27,574 nt of DNA from an uncultured Eubacteriales bacterium (GCA_900546315.1 URCP01000031.1:1-27574); one strand, 5' to 3'; counted from the first letter of the stretch, positions 6,848 to 15,493 are shown. Program-made: numbers and translations. Notes: a model not told the origin generated them from the letters alone.

Positions 6848-8020
6848 ATGGCATTCGAACTTGACGATAACTTCGACAGCGGCGTAAATATAAAGGTCAT
6901 AGGCGTCGGCGGCGGCGGAAACAACGCGGTCAACCGCATGATCTCGACAAAGATCCGCGGCGTCGAATTCATAGCGATAAACACGGACAAGCAGGCGCTT
7001 GTCAACTCCAAGGCGACAAACAAGATAGCAATCGGCGAAAAGCGCACGAAGGGACACGGAGCGGGCTCCAACCCCGAGGTCGGCGCCGCCGCCGCTGAGG
7101 AGAGCATCGACGAGATAAAGAAAGCGATGGAGGGCGCGGACATGGTGTTCATCACCGCTGGAATGGGCGGCGGCACCGGTACCGGCGCGGCTCCTATGGT
7201 CGCTAAGGCGGCTAAGGATATGGGTATCCTTACCATCGGCGTCGTGACGAAGCCCTTCGCGTTTGAGGGCAAGAGACGTATGATGCAGGCTGAGGAGGGA
7301 ATCAAGAAGCTCATTGATTCTGTTGACTCGCTCGTCATCATACCGAACGAGAGACTCAAAGAGGTCTCGGACACGAGAATCACTCTTCTGAACGCGTTCA
7401 CCGAGGCGGACGACGTGCTGAGACACGGCGTGCAGTCGATTTCCGATCTTATCAACGTTCCGGGCATTGTCAACCTTGACTTCGCGGACGTGTCGAGCGT
7501 CATGCTCAACGCGGGCTACGCGCACATGGGCGTCGGTGAGGCTTCCGGTAAGGACAAGGCTGAGCTCGCGGCTAAGGCGGCTATCTCGAGCCCTCTGCTC
7601 GAGACTTCGATCGCTGGCGCGCGCGGAATCATCATCAACATCACGGCTTCGCCGGATATCGGACTCGAGGAGGTCGATATCGCGTCGAGCATGGTAAAGG
7701 AAGAGGCGCATCCGGACGCGAACATCATCTGGGGCGCGGCTCTCGACGAGAACATGGAAGACGAGATGCACGTGACGGTCATCGCGACCGGCTTTGACAA
7801 CGCGCCGAAGTCGATGCAGAACACCGTGACCGGCTTCAAGTCCGCCGGTGAGGCGATCAAGGCGGCGAAGGAAGCCGCTGGCTCCGCCGAAGAGGCAAAG
7901 ACCGAAGAAGCTCCGAAGGCGGAAGAACCCGAAAAGAAGAAAGCGAACGAGCTTATCTCGGACGACGATTTCAGTGAGATCATCGGAATACTTCAGAAGA
8001 ATAAGCGCGACAACTACTAA
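6848..8020 (+). CDS. ftsZ: Cell division protein FtsZ
   Basis: FtsZ is the tubulin-like GTPase that polymerises into the cytokinetic ring. The protein is 390 residues. It shows the N-terminal nucleotide loop KVIGVGGGGNNAVNRM, the tubulin signature GMGGGTGTGAAP at about 105-116, IIPNERL, and the T7 catalytic loop NLDFADVSSVM near 200. A Glu/Ala/Lys-rich linker (about 335-368) leads to the end ISDDDFSEIIGILQKNKRDNY. The usual terminal peptide (DIPxFLRR-like) that binds FtsA, SepF or ZipA is not recognisable there. ftsA, often next to ftsZ, is also absent here. The start is fixed by AGGAGG ten bases upstream. It has its own promoter and terminator. Confidence 0.97.
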   Translation: MAFELDDNFDSGVNIKVIGVGGGGNNAVNRMISTKIRGVEFIAINTDKQALVNSKATNKIAIGEKRTKGHGAGSNPEVGAAAAEESIDEIKKAMEGADMVFITAGMGGGTGTGAAPMVAKAAKDMGILTIGVVTKPFAFEGKRRMMQAEEGIKKLIDSVDSLVIIPNERLKEVSDTRITLLNAFTEADDVLRHGVQSISDLINVPGIVNLDFADVSSVMLNAGYAHMGVGEASGKDKAELAAKAAISSPLLETSIAGARGIIINITASPDIGLEEVDIASSMVKEEAHPDANIIWGAALDENMEDEMHVTVIATGFDNAPKSMQNTVTGFKSAGEAIKAAKEAAGSAEEAKTEEAPKAEEPEKKKANELISDDDFSEIIGILQKNKRDNY

Positions 8021-8029
8021 GAGTAATAG

Positions 8030-8064
8030 GGGACTCCATTGCCGGGGTCCCTGTTTTGCTTTTT
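8030..8064 (+). terminator. Rho-independent terminator after ftsZ
   Basis: GGGACTCC (8030-8037) pairs with GGGGTCCC (8044-8051) through eight base pairs, one G-U, with a six-base loop. The T-rich run TGTTTTGCTTTTT follows. It ends the division cluster. Confidence 0.85.
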
Positions 8065-8120
8065 ATTCCGCCGCGAAATATTCAGCGCAAACATAAAAGA
8101 AAGAAGTTTAAGAAAAGAAA

Positions 8121-8597
8121 ATGTCAATCGAAAGAGTAAGAGCATATTTTGGGGCTCAGGGAATCGATTCCCGCATCCGCGAGCTCGGCGAGTCGAGCGC
8201 GACGGTCGCTCTCGCCGCGAAGGCGCTCGGCTGTGAGCCATGCCGCATCGCGAAGACGCTGGCGCTTATCGTCGGCGAGACGCCGATCCTCGTCGTCACC
8301 GCCGGGGACGCGAAGATAGACAACGCGAAGTACCGGGCTCTCTTCCACGCGAAGGCGAAGATGCTGACGCCGGAGGAGACGTCGGAGCTGATCGGACACG
8401 CGCCCGGGGGCGTCTGCCCGTTCGCGGTGAACGACGGGGTGAAGATATGCCTCGACGTGTCGCTGAAGCGCTTTGACGAGGTCTTCCCGGCGTGCGGGAG
8501 CGGTAACAGCGCGATCGGGCTGACTATCCCCGAGCTTGAGAAGTACTCGGGATACCCGGAGTGGGTGGACGTCTGCAAGCTATCAGAACAGCAATAA
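8121..8597 (+). CDS. YbaK/EbsC-family aminoacyl-tRNA deacylase
   Basis: Members of this family hydrolyse mischarged aminoacyl-tRNA in trans, for example Cys-tRNA(Pro) or Ala-tRNA(Pro). The 158-residue length equals a stand-alone YbaK domain. Typical features are the helix-rich N-terminus with CRIAKTLALIV, containing a conserved lysine in the active-site region, the strand ILVVTAGDAKID, and the loop GHAPGGVCPFAV near 92-104, equivalent to the family's GGxxP loop. The exact tRNA substrate cannot be assigned. Only a weak purine-rich site precedes the ATG. It begins 57 bases after the ftsZ terminator and is followed after 18 bases by the toroid-fold gene, so it probably leads that operon despite an unrelated function. 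No clear promoter was identified in front of it. Confidence 0.85.
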   Translation: MSIERVRAYFGAQGIDSRIRELGESSATVALAAKALGCEPCRIAKTLALIVGETPILVVTAGDAKIDNAKYRALFHAKAKMLTPEETSELIGHAPGGVCPFAVNDGVKICLDVSLKRFDEVFPACGSGNSAIGLTIPELEKYSGYPEWVDVCKLSEQQ

Positions 8598-8615
8598 TTT
8601 ATCAGGAGAACATTA

Positions 8616-10769
8616 ATGAACATTTACGAAAGTGAAAGCATGACCGTCGTCGCGGATGACGGAATCATTCACTACATAATCGACAGAAACGATCCTCACA
8701 CCGCGAACTACGCCGACAAGCGCGGAAAGACCGGAGCCGCCGTCTGGACGCTGAAGGGCGAAGACATAAGAAAGAACAAACCGGTCTGCACGCCGTACAA
8801 CGAGCACAACTCGGTCGACGAGAAGCTCGACGGGCTGAAGAGCAATATAATTCTTGACGATATGGGTCTCAGGATAGATCTTTCGGTCGACAACGACAAT
8901 GTTTCGGAGTTCGGCGTTATGCTTGACCTCAATATGATGTCGAAGCTGACCGACACGCCGTTCGAGCGTCAGGTTCTGCCGACCTCGCCGTACACGTCGC
9001 CGGACGGGAAAGTCATGTACTGCATATTCACGAGACCGGACGGGAGATGCCTTGTCGCGGCGGCGGTCACCGTGTGCGACGGATGGAAGATACAGTACTC
9101 TCCGGAGGCGCTGGGGCACTTCATCAACAGCTTCTCGTTCCTCGCGTCCTTTGACGACAGCTACGGCGGGAGCGGGAGAAAGTCGGTGTCGGTTGTGCTC
9201 ACGCCGGCTGAGAATGTTGAGGAAGCCTACGCGAAGATCGGCGGGATTTTCGGAAAATCCTTCGCGGTTCCGGTCGTTTCCGGCACTTTCGGCGGAGATA
9301 CGTATGTGAAGGTGTCCGACGGTGTAGATTCGCTCGAAGTGACAGAGAGCGACGGCAGGACAGAGGTCATAAAGACCGACAGGAATATTGTTCCGGTGAA
9401 GCTGAGCGCATACGGCTTCGCGACCGTCACGCCCGTGAAGAACGGCGAGCGCGGCATCCCCGCGATCGTCTGGAACGGCGTCAGCATGGACGGCTGCTGG
9501 ACGAAAAACTCGGAGAGCACGTCGGAAATATATCACGGCGACACGAACCTCTGTGAAGGCGGCTGCTGGACATGGGCGCTCGCGCGATACCTGAAAACTC
9601 ACGAGAACGGAAGGCTCACCGCCGCTGTCCTCGACGATCTGAGGACGATAACCGGTGAGAGGAAAACCTACGTAGTCCGCCGGACTATCTCTCCGGAAGC
9701 GCAGAACGGCTACGCTCCGTATCACATTTTCGATTCCAATCGAATTCAGGAGCAGTACTTCGGCGTGTCGATACTGCTTGATTCCTACAGACTTTTCCAC
9801 GTCGACGAGTACCTTGACCTCGCCTCAAAGGCGCTCGATGAGCTCATCGACAACTGGATGACCCCGGACGGAGCCGTCATGAAGGGCGACGAGGAGTACA
9901 CTACCGTCACCTGCCTTGTGATTCCTGTCGTCGACATGGCGCTCGAGTTCAAGGGGAAGGACGAGAAAAAGTACGAGAAATACAGAAAAGCGGCGATCGC
10001 TATGGCTGACCACGTCGTCGCGCGCGGGTTTGATTTCCCGACCGAGGGCTGCCGCACCGAGCGGGTCGAGATGGAGGACGGATCGATATCCTGCACCGCG
10101 CTTACTGTGCTCTACGTTGCGGCGCATCTCGAGTACAAGCCGGAATACATCGAGTTCGGAAAGAAGATACTCGACATACACGGCGCGTGGAAGATGTACT
10201 CGCCGGACGCGAGAATCTACGGCTCGTCGCTTCGCTGGTGGGAGACGATCTGGGAGGGCGACGCCACCGGACCGAACATCTGCGGAGGACACGCGTGGAC
10301 GATATGGCGCGCGGAGGCGCTTTACTGGTATGCCGTCCGGACCGGGGACGCCGCGGCTATGGTCGACTCGTGGAACGGCTTTATTACGAACTTCGCGAAG
10401 ATAAAGGAGAACGGCGACTCGTATTCCTGCTATATCCCGGACTACATCTGCGGCGGAGGGGTCGACGGGATACGCAGGAGCCTTATGACATGGCCGAAAC
10501 TTGAAGGGCTTAAGCAGTACCACGTGGTTCACGATTATCCGGAGACACCGGACTATTCGCTCTCCCGCTACGCTTGGGCGAGGGCTTATGACACGTGGGT
10601 GAAGACCGCTGCGGTGGTCGACGTGAACGGCGTCCCGACCGCGCTGAACTGCCATGTTGACGGGAAGAAGATCATCACCGAGGACAGCGTGAAGGTTATC
10701 TATGTCTCAGAGAGCTTGAAGGATATGGGCTATACTTCCGGCACGGAGATTAAGGTGCTCGGAAAATAA
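8616..10769 (+). CDS. Uncharacterised protein with alpha/alpha-toroid (six-hairpin glycosidase-like) region
   Basis: A 717-residue protein with no signal peptide, so probably cytoplasmic. Residues 1 to about 290 look like beta-sandwich sequence (alternating hydrophobic strands, DGRTEVIKTDRNIVPVKL). From about 310 onward repeated amphipathic helix pairs appear, such as GGCWTWALARYLKTHE, QEQYFGVSILLDSYRLF and CGGHAWTIWRAEALYWYAV. The pattern is that of six-hairpin glycosidases and related lyases. The aromatic and acidic segment SLRWWETIWEGDATGPNICGG (near 540) is a plausible active-site region, but no catalytic residue can be named. A good site AGGAGA (8604-8609) fixes ATG 8616. The downstream alpha-L-rhamnosidase, 21 bases away, suggests action on a rhamnose-containing or uronic-acid glycan. 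This is inference from neighbourhood, and the family is not recognised. Confidence 0.6.
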   Translation: MNIYESESMTVVADDGIIHYIIDRNDPHTANYADKRGKTGAAVWTLKGEDIRKNKPVCTPYNEHNSVDEKLDGLKSNIILDDMGLRIDLSVDNDNVSEFGVMLDLNMMSKLTDTPFERQVLPTSPYTSPDGKVMYCIFTRPDGRCLVAAAVTVCDGWKIQYSPEALGHFINSFSFLASFDDSYGGSGRKSVSVVLTPAENVEEAYAKIGGIFGKSFAVPVVSGTFGGDTYVKVSDGVDSLEVTESDGRTEVIKTDRNIVPVKLSAYGFATVTPVKNGERGIPAIVWNGVSMDGCWTKNSESTSEIYHGDTNLCEGGCWTWALARYLKTHENGRLTAAVLDDLRTITGERKTYVVRRTISPEAQNGYAPYHIFDSNRIQEQYFGVSILLDSYRLFHVDEYLDLASKALDELIDNWMTPDGAVMKGDEEYTTVTCLVIPVVDMALEFKGKDEKKYEKYRKAAIAMADHVVARGFDFPTEGCRTERVEMEDGSISCTALTVLYVAAHLEYKPEYIEFGKKILDIHGAWKMYSPDARIYGSSLRWWETIWEGDATGPNICGGHAWTIWRAEALYWYAVRTGDAAAMVDSWNGFITNFAKIKENGDSYSCYIPDYICGGGVDGIRRSLMTWPKLEGLKQYHVVHDYPETPDYSLSRYAWARAYDTWVKTAAVVDVNGVPTALNCHVDGKKIITEDSVKVIYVSESLKDMGYTSGTEIKVLGK

Positions 10770-10790
10770 TTGATTTTAACAGGTGACATC

Positions 10791-13448
10791 ATGAAGCAGT
10801 ATACGAAGACATACCTGACCCCGGCGGACGGGGCGAAGTGGATATCCCCGGCGAGGGACGCGCTCGCGGTGTTTGACCGACCGAAGGAGGAGAACTTCCC
10901 GGACGCGAAGTTCATCTGGCCGTACGGGAGCGTCAGGTTCCACGCGTTCAGGCTCTTCACGCCTGAGAAGAAGGTGAGACGCGCCGAGATGGCTTTCCGG
11001 TGCGACAACCTGTTCGACGTCTGGCTGAACGGTGAGAATATCGTCACCGACACGAGACACCTTGAACTCACCGACGTGACGAGGTCCCTGCGGGACGGGG
11101 AGAACAACCTGCATATCCGCGGCTATCAGAGCTCGTCCTATGACGAGTTCAGCGCCGCGCTGACCGGCGGGATAAGACTTATATACGAGGATGGTACGAG
11201 CGAGGACTTCCCGACCGGCAGCAGCTATAAGCAGGTCGGACTTGTGAACTTCTGGGAGACTAAGGAGCCGGAGGGCTTCGAGACAGAAACAAAGGGGCGG
11301 AGTGTCAGCGATCTCAGGGTGACGGATATGCACCCCGTTGCGCTCAGGCGCTCGTTCTGCTTCATCCGCCGCTTTGAGGTGAAAAAAGATATCCTCGGCG
11401 TGAAGCTGAGGGCGACGGCGCTCGGGTGCTATGAGCCGTACATGAACGGCGAGCGTGTGTCCGACGCGCGTTTCGAGCCGTTCTGCATGAACTACGTTAA
11501 GGAATATCAGGAGTACGACATAACGCCGCTTGTGAAGCGCGGAACAAACGTCATCGGCGCGGTTCTCGGCAACGGCTCGTACAACTGCCACTCATGGGGA
11601 AACCTCGGCGCGAAAGTGCCGGAATACATGGCGTCTGTCGATATATCATATGCCGACGGGACAAGCAAGCGGATAGTGACCGACGAGAGCTGGCGCTGTC
11701 TGCCTTCGCCGCTGACCGAGAACGACATTCAGTACGGCGAGAGATACGACGCGCGGCTTGAAGTTGACGACTGGTGCCTCGACAGTCTCGATCTGTCGCT
11801 GACCTCCCCCGTTTCCGCGAGAGACGCCGGAGGGGAAGAGTTCCTGCTTCAGAGCTATCCGCCGGTGAAACGGATGAAGGATCACGTTCTGACCAAGTAC
11901 AGACTGTTAAGTGACGGTTCACCGATCTATGACACAGGTGTGAGCATTGCCGGGCGCGCGGAGGCGACGTTCAGAAATCTCCGACCCGGACAGAAAGTGC
12001 GCCTGAGATACTGCGAGCGTCTGAGAGACGACGGCGAGCCGGAGAACGGCGCTTACGTCTGCGTGTACTACCAGAACGACTGCGGCAAGGGCGGACGGAG
12101 CGAGGGCTTCATGCGCAACGCCGACGTCTACACCGCGAAAGGCGCGCCGGAGGAGAGATATGAGTGCCGCTTCGCCTACACAGGGTTCAGGTATATATGG
12201 GTCGAGGGGCTTGATTCACCGGAGCAGATAAAGTCGCTGACGGCGTTCGAGCTGTACAACGACCTCAGGCTGACGGGTGAGATCGACACTCCGGACGGGG
12301 ATATAAGCCGCATTTTCACGGCGACCCGCCGCTCGTGGCTCAACAATATCTCGAACGGCCCGACCGACTGCCCGACAAGGGAGAAGAATTACTGGAACGG
12401 CGACAGTCAGCTGTTTTCGCACACGGCTTGCTGGTACACGGACAACTCCGGGCTCCTTTCGAGGTGGACAGACAACGGCATAAAGACGCACGACGGACCA
12501 TACGCGTGGGAGGACGAGACGTATGAGATGCCCTACACGCTCTACCGTTTCTACGGCGACACCGGAATACTCCGCGCGAGATACCCGAAGATGCTCGAGC
12601 TTGTGAAAAAGCGTCAGGAATTTCCGGGAATGATACTTCCTGTGAAAGGGATAAGTCATCAATACAACGATTGGCTCTCGCCGGGCGGCGTTACGCCGGA
12701 CACGGAGTTCTTCGGCGGCTGCTGGTACATACATATGCTCGACCGCGTCAGTGAGATTGCGTCGATACTCGGGGACAGCGAAAATTCGGAGAGGCTGCGT
12801 GAAATGGCTGATATTTCAAGAGCGGCTTTCAACGAGAAGCACCTGACGCCTGACAAAAACGACTACGACGCCGGGAATCAGTGCGGAATTGTACTGCCCC
12901 TCGCGTTCGGCATCGCGCCGGAGGACAGGCGGCAGTCGCTCGCGGACACGCTGTCCGAGTACGTGAGAAAAGCCGGGTATCACACGACGACCGGCTTCAT
13001 CGGCGTCAGGTACCTGCCGGAGGTTCTGTGCGACTACGGTCACGCGGACGACGCTATGAGGATAGTGAAGAATCCGACCGCTCCTTCGTGGCTCGCGATG
13101 CTTTCGACCGGCGCGACGGCTATGACCGAGAGCTGGTACGGCGAGGACGACCCCGACAAGTCGCTCAGTATGTCGCACTTTTCGCTCGGTTCTGTCGGCG
13201 GCTGGTTCTTCGAGTACCTCGGAGGAATAAGGGTGAACGACTGCGCGCCCGGATTTGAGGAGGTCGTTCTCGAACCGTTCATGTTCCCGGAGATCGGGAG
13301 ATTTTCGGCGAGGTATGACACCGGGAGAGGGGTCATCAGGACAGAGTGGAAATACGCGGACGGGAAAGCGGAGTTTTCTTATTCCGTGCCGGAATGGGTT
13401 AAGAGTGTCAGAGTTGTCACGCATGATGAATCCTGCCGCTGTCATTGA
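10791..13448 (+). CDS. Alpha-L-rhamnosidase, GH78 family
   Basis: This enzyme hydrolyses terminal alpha-L-rhamnose from glycosides or polysaccharides by an inverting mechanism. The protein is 885 residues from ATG 10791, with AGGTGA at 10781-10786. An in-frame TTG at 10770 would add seven residues but directly abuts the previous stop. Order of domains: N-terminal beta domains; the rhamnosidase N-domain with ATALGCYEPYMNGERVSD near 211-228; and an alpha/alpha toroid carrying DCPTREKNYWNGD at 526-538, the GH78 catalytic motif (E531 and D538 as likely key acids). TAMTESWYG holds E780, the likely general base, before HFSLGSVGGWFFEYLGGI. A C-terminal beta domain closes the protein. With no signal peptide it should act on imported oligosaccharides. 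It forms a unit with the upstream toroid gene. Confidence 0.9.
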   Translation: MKQYTKTYLTPADGAKWISPARDALAVFDRPKEENFPDAKFIWPYGSVRFHAFRLFTPEKKVRRAEMAFRCDNLFDVWLNGENIVTDTRHLELTDVTRSLRDGENNLHIRGYQSSSYDEFSAALTGGIRLIYEDGTSEDFPTGSSYKQVGLVNFWETKEPEGFETETKGRSVSDLRVTDMHPVALRRSFCFIRRFEVKKDILGVKLRATALGCYEPYMNGERVSDARFEPFCMNYVKEYQEYDITPLVKRGTNVIGAVLGNGSYNCHSWGNLGAKVPEYMASVDISYADGTSKRIVTDESWRCLPSPLTENDIQYGERYDARLEVDDWCLDSLDLSLTSPVSARDAGGEEFLLQSYPPVKRMKDHVLTKYRLLSDGSPIYDTGVSIAGRAEATFRNLRPGQKVRLRYCERLRDDGEPENGAYVCVYYQNDCGKGGRSEGFMRNADVYTAKGAPEERYECRFAYTGFRYIWVEGLDSPEQIKSLTAFELYNDLRLTGEIDTPDGDISRIFTATRRSWLNNISNGPTDCPTREKNYWNGDSQLFSHTACWYTDNSGLLSRWTDNGIKTHDGPYAWEDETYEMPYTLYRFYGDTGILRARYPKMLELVKKRQEFPGMILPVKGISHQYNDWLSPGGVTPDTEFFGGCWYIHMLDRVSEIASILGDSENSERLREMADISRAAFNEKHLTPDKNDYDAGNQCGIVLPLAFGIAPEDRRQSLADTLSEYVRKAGYHTTTGFIGVRYLPEVLCDYGHADDAMRIVKNPTAPSWLAMLSTGATAMTESWYGEDDPDKSLSMSHFSLGSVGGWFFEYLGGIRVNDCAPGFEEVVLEPFMFPEIGRFSARYDTGRGVIRTEWKYADGKAEFSYSVPEWVKSVRVVTHDESCRCH

Positions 13449-13453
13449 TTGTG

Positions 13454-13491
13454 AAAAAAAGCCTGCCGCTTTTGCGAGCGGCAGGCTTTTT
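13454..13491. terminator. Bidirectional terminator between convergent genes
   Basis: GCCTGCCGCT (13461-13470) pairs perfectly with AGCGGCAGGC (13477-13486) around a six-base loop. A-run 13454-13460 and T-run 13487-13491 flank it, so it can end the rhamnosidase transcript on + and the toroid gene on -. Confidence 0.92.
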
Positions 13492-13527
13492 AATTATAAT
13501 TCAACGTATACGTTTCCCGTCAGATTT

Positions 13528-15240
13528 TCACGATATTCGGACGGAAATATTCAGTTCCCCGTCGACGTCCGCTTCGAGCGGGATGTATTCGAAGCCTCCG
13601 ACCTGATTGAACACGCGCTTTGCGACATCCGCGCGGAGCGGCTTATCCGATTCGACCGTAAGGCTTCCGACAGTGAGCCGTTCGCCGAACGCCGCAAGCA
13701 CCGCGGGTGTCTTTTTGTCGCAGATTATCGGCAGGACGAATTTCGCTTTTTTTGCTTTTACGGTGATTCCGAGCGAGTCGGGAGTGAAGTCGTACACGAC
13801 TGACCAGTCATCTCTAGATGACCAGTCATCCCCGGACGACCAGCCGTCCCCGGAAGCGGTTATTCTGTGCCCGTCCTGGCTCAGCTTCGCGGTTTTGTCG
13901 GCGACAGTCCGTCTGCCGTTTATCACAAGGTGCGGCGTCATGCAGGGAGAGGATTCGGCGCGGCGCAGATACTGCATATTGAGCGGCTCGGACGGAATAT
14001 AGCTGTCCATCGTCGACGCGCAGACAGGTCCGGTCCTTTCGTTCCACAGCAGCGTCATCGAGCCGCCCGAGTTGTCCGAACCGCGGTAGCACGCGATGTC
14101 AATCGAAGAAAAGGTCGCCCGCCATCCGCCGACCGAGACGGTCAGCAAGTTCCCGTTCTGGAAGGCTTTTATGCCTTTTGCCGATTCGAGCGGCAGAAGA
14201 GCCTCGCTCCCGTCGGCAATCATAGTTTCCGAATTCACGAGCGCGGCGAGCGCCTTCGCGTGGCAGAAGGAGTGGTGCAGACAGGTCGGCTCGCCGGCGT
14301 CCTCCGACATCGGCATTGACAGAAGATCATCGGATGTGCATTTCTCCCAGAGGGAAAGCACTCGCTCCGCGGCGCGCGCGAACACAGGCTCGTCGAGCAC
14401 CAACGCGAGCCCCTCGAGGAGTCCGTCCGACGTCCGGCTGCCCCAGTAGGTCCACTTGTTCTGACGCGTGCCGAAGCTGTTGTCGATCGCGCCGTCCGGG
14501 AGAAGGAACTCAAAGTGATCGAGCAGCCGCGCCTTATAGAAAGCGAGCTTTCCGCCGTCTTCTGTGAGAACCGCGTGGCGCAGCAGCAGCGGTAGCGATT
14601 CTTCGAGGTCATAGCCCATGTCGATGCCGCGGCAGCCGCGCTCTGATACGAAGTCTATGCCATGTATCTCACCGTAGAAGAGACCGTTCTCGTCAAAGCG
14701 CCCGCGGCAGAATTTCTCCCAGTGATTCGCCTTGTCAAGATACTCGGGCTTGCCGAGGAGCTTATACGCGAGCGCGAGCTCCGCGGACGCGCCGGCATAG
14801 TAGTTGATGTTGGGCGTGAACGTGTCGAAATAGCGGAGAGTGAAATCCGAGAGACGCTCAAAAATTCCCGTCCACTTTTCGCGCAGAGCCTCCGGGAGCC
14901 TGCCGCCGAACTCAAGCAATGTGTCGCCTATCGCCATCGCGGAAAACGCGGTGATGCATCTCCAGTCATTGCCGAGGTCGTTGCGGTAGCTGCCGTCTGA
15001 GCGGCGCAGGTTGCGCTCGGTGAAGTCTATGTACCGCTCCGCGGCGGAAATATACCTGTCGTCTCCGGTCTTCGCCCAGAGCGTCGCGAGCGGGTAGACA
15101 AGATCCGCGAAGCGCCCGTGAATGACGTGGCAGGCAGGGCAGATCAGCCCGCTGTCGACGTTCGGGTCGGGGAGACGTATCTCGTAGGTGAGAAGCTTGT
15201 CGCACCAGCGCTTCATTAAGTTATAGGCACGCTGTTTCAT
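13528..15240 (-). CDS. Uncharacterised alpha/alpha-toroid protein (lyase/glycosidase-like)
   Basis: A 570-residue protein without a signal peptide. Residues 1 to about 330 consist of repeated helix pairs, such as RFADLVYPLATLWAKTGDDRYI, ITAFSAMAIGDTLLEF and YYAGASAELALAYKLLG. The rest is beta-rich, resembling the toroid-plus-sandwich layout of polysaccharide lyases and heparinase II/III-like proteins. Conserved-looking polar clusters are CHVIHGRFADL near 37 and GEIHGIDFVSERGCRGIDMGYD near 197. No catalytic set can be assigned. A strong ribosome site (reverse complement of 15248-15254) fixes the start. Three WSS-type repeats occur near residues 463-480. It converges on the rhamnosidase gene and has its own consensus promoter, so it may belong to the same glycan pathway under separate control. 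Confidence 0.6.
   Translation of the reverse strand: MKQRAYNLMKRWCDKLLTYEIRLPDPNVDSGLICPACHVIHGRFADLVYPLATLWAKTGDDRYISAAERYIDFTERNLRRSDGSYRNDLGNDWRCITAFSAMAIGDTLLEFGGRLPEALREKWTGIFERLSDFTLRYFDTFTPNINYYAGASAELALAYKLLGKPEYLDKANHWEKFCRGRFDENGLFYGEIHGIDFVSERGCRGIDMGYDLEESLPLLLRHAVLTEDGGKLAFYKARLLDHFEFLLPDGAIDNSFGTRQNKWTYWGSRTSDGLLEGLALVLDEPVFARAAERVLSLWEKCTSDDLLSMPMSEDAGEPTCLHHSFCHAKALAALVNSETMIADGSEALLPLESAKGIKAFQNGNLLTVSVGGWRATFSSIDIACYRGSDNSGGSMTLLWNERTGPVCASTMDSYIPSEPLNMQYLRRAESSPCMTPHLVINGRRTVADKTAKLSQDGHRITASGDGWSSGDDWSSRDDWSVVYDFTPDSLGITVKAKKAKFVLPIICDKKTPAVLAAFGERLTVGSLTVESDKPLRADVAKRVFNQVGGFEYIPLEADVDGELNISVRIS
13802..13855 (-). repeat. 18-bp tandem repeat, three units, inside the - strand toroid gene
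   Basis: Units begin at 13802, 13820 and 13838, each starting GACCAG on the + strand. They are in frame and encode the series WSSGDD, WSSRDD and WSVVYD in the beta-rich C-terminal part. A multiple of three keeps the frame, so copy number could vary without inactivating the gene. Confidence 0.8.
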
Positions 15241-15278
15241 AACTATTACCTCCTGTCGGGTATAATTTTAAAATCAGG

Positions 15279-15425
15279 TTATCTCTGTCGGGTCGTTGTC
15301 ACGCGGACCATTGTAACATGGCGACTCGAAGAATGGTCGAACACCGTCTTGTATCCCGCGCGGGAGACCTTCGCCATAAGCGCTGTCAGTACAAGTTCGG
15401 TGGATATGCTGCGTTTTGCTTTCAT
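15279..15425 (-). CDS. Candidate small upstream ORF (48 residues) in the leader of the - strand toroid gene
   Basis: Within the leader between the promoter and the 15240 start, the - strand has an ATG at 15425 and an open frame to TAA (15279-15281). It begins MKAKRSISTELVLTALMAKV. Its codons resemble those of neighbouring genes, with many GCG, CGC and GTC. There is no strong ribosome site. A four-codon ORF ends overlapping its ATG. The peptide is basic and unrecognised. It may be a regulatory leader peptide, the remnant of a longer gene or a chance ORF. Confidence 0.3.
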   Translation of the reverse strand: MKAKRSISTELVLTALMAKVSRAGYKTVFDHSSSRHVTMVRVTTTRQR

Positions 15426-15464
15426 ACTGGGCTCATCCGAAAAAATGTATTTGAAACTGTCACT

Positions 15465-15493
15465 ATTATACTATACTATTTGAATTTTGTCAA
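15465..15493 (-). promoter_or_regulatory. Perfect-consensus sigma-A promoter for the - strand toroid gene
   Basis: On the - strand TTGACA (15493-15488) and TATAAT (15470-15465) are exactly 17 bases apart. Both boxes match consensus fully. Transcription would begin near 15458, leaving a leader of about 217 nt before the ATG at 15240. Confidence 0.8.

Noticed and set aside
8613..9800. A 395-codon - strand open frame opposite the toroid gene
   Set aside because: No ribosome site, Arg/Val-rich antisense composition, and the + strand gene has a good start and operon context.
13802..13855. Possible CRISPR-like repeats
   Set aside because: The units are 18 bp without spacers, in frame within a coding gene. 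They are an internal tandem repeat.
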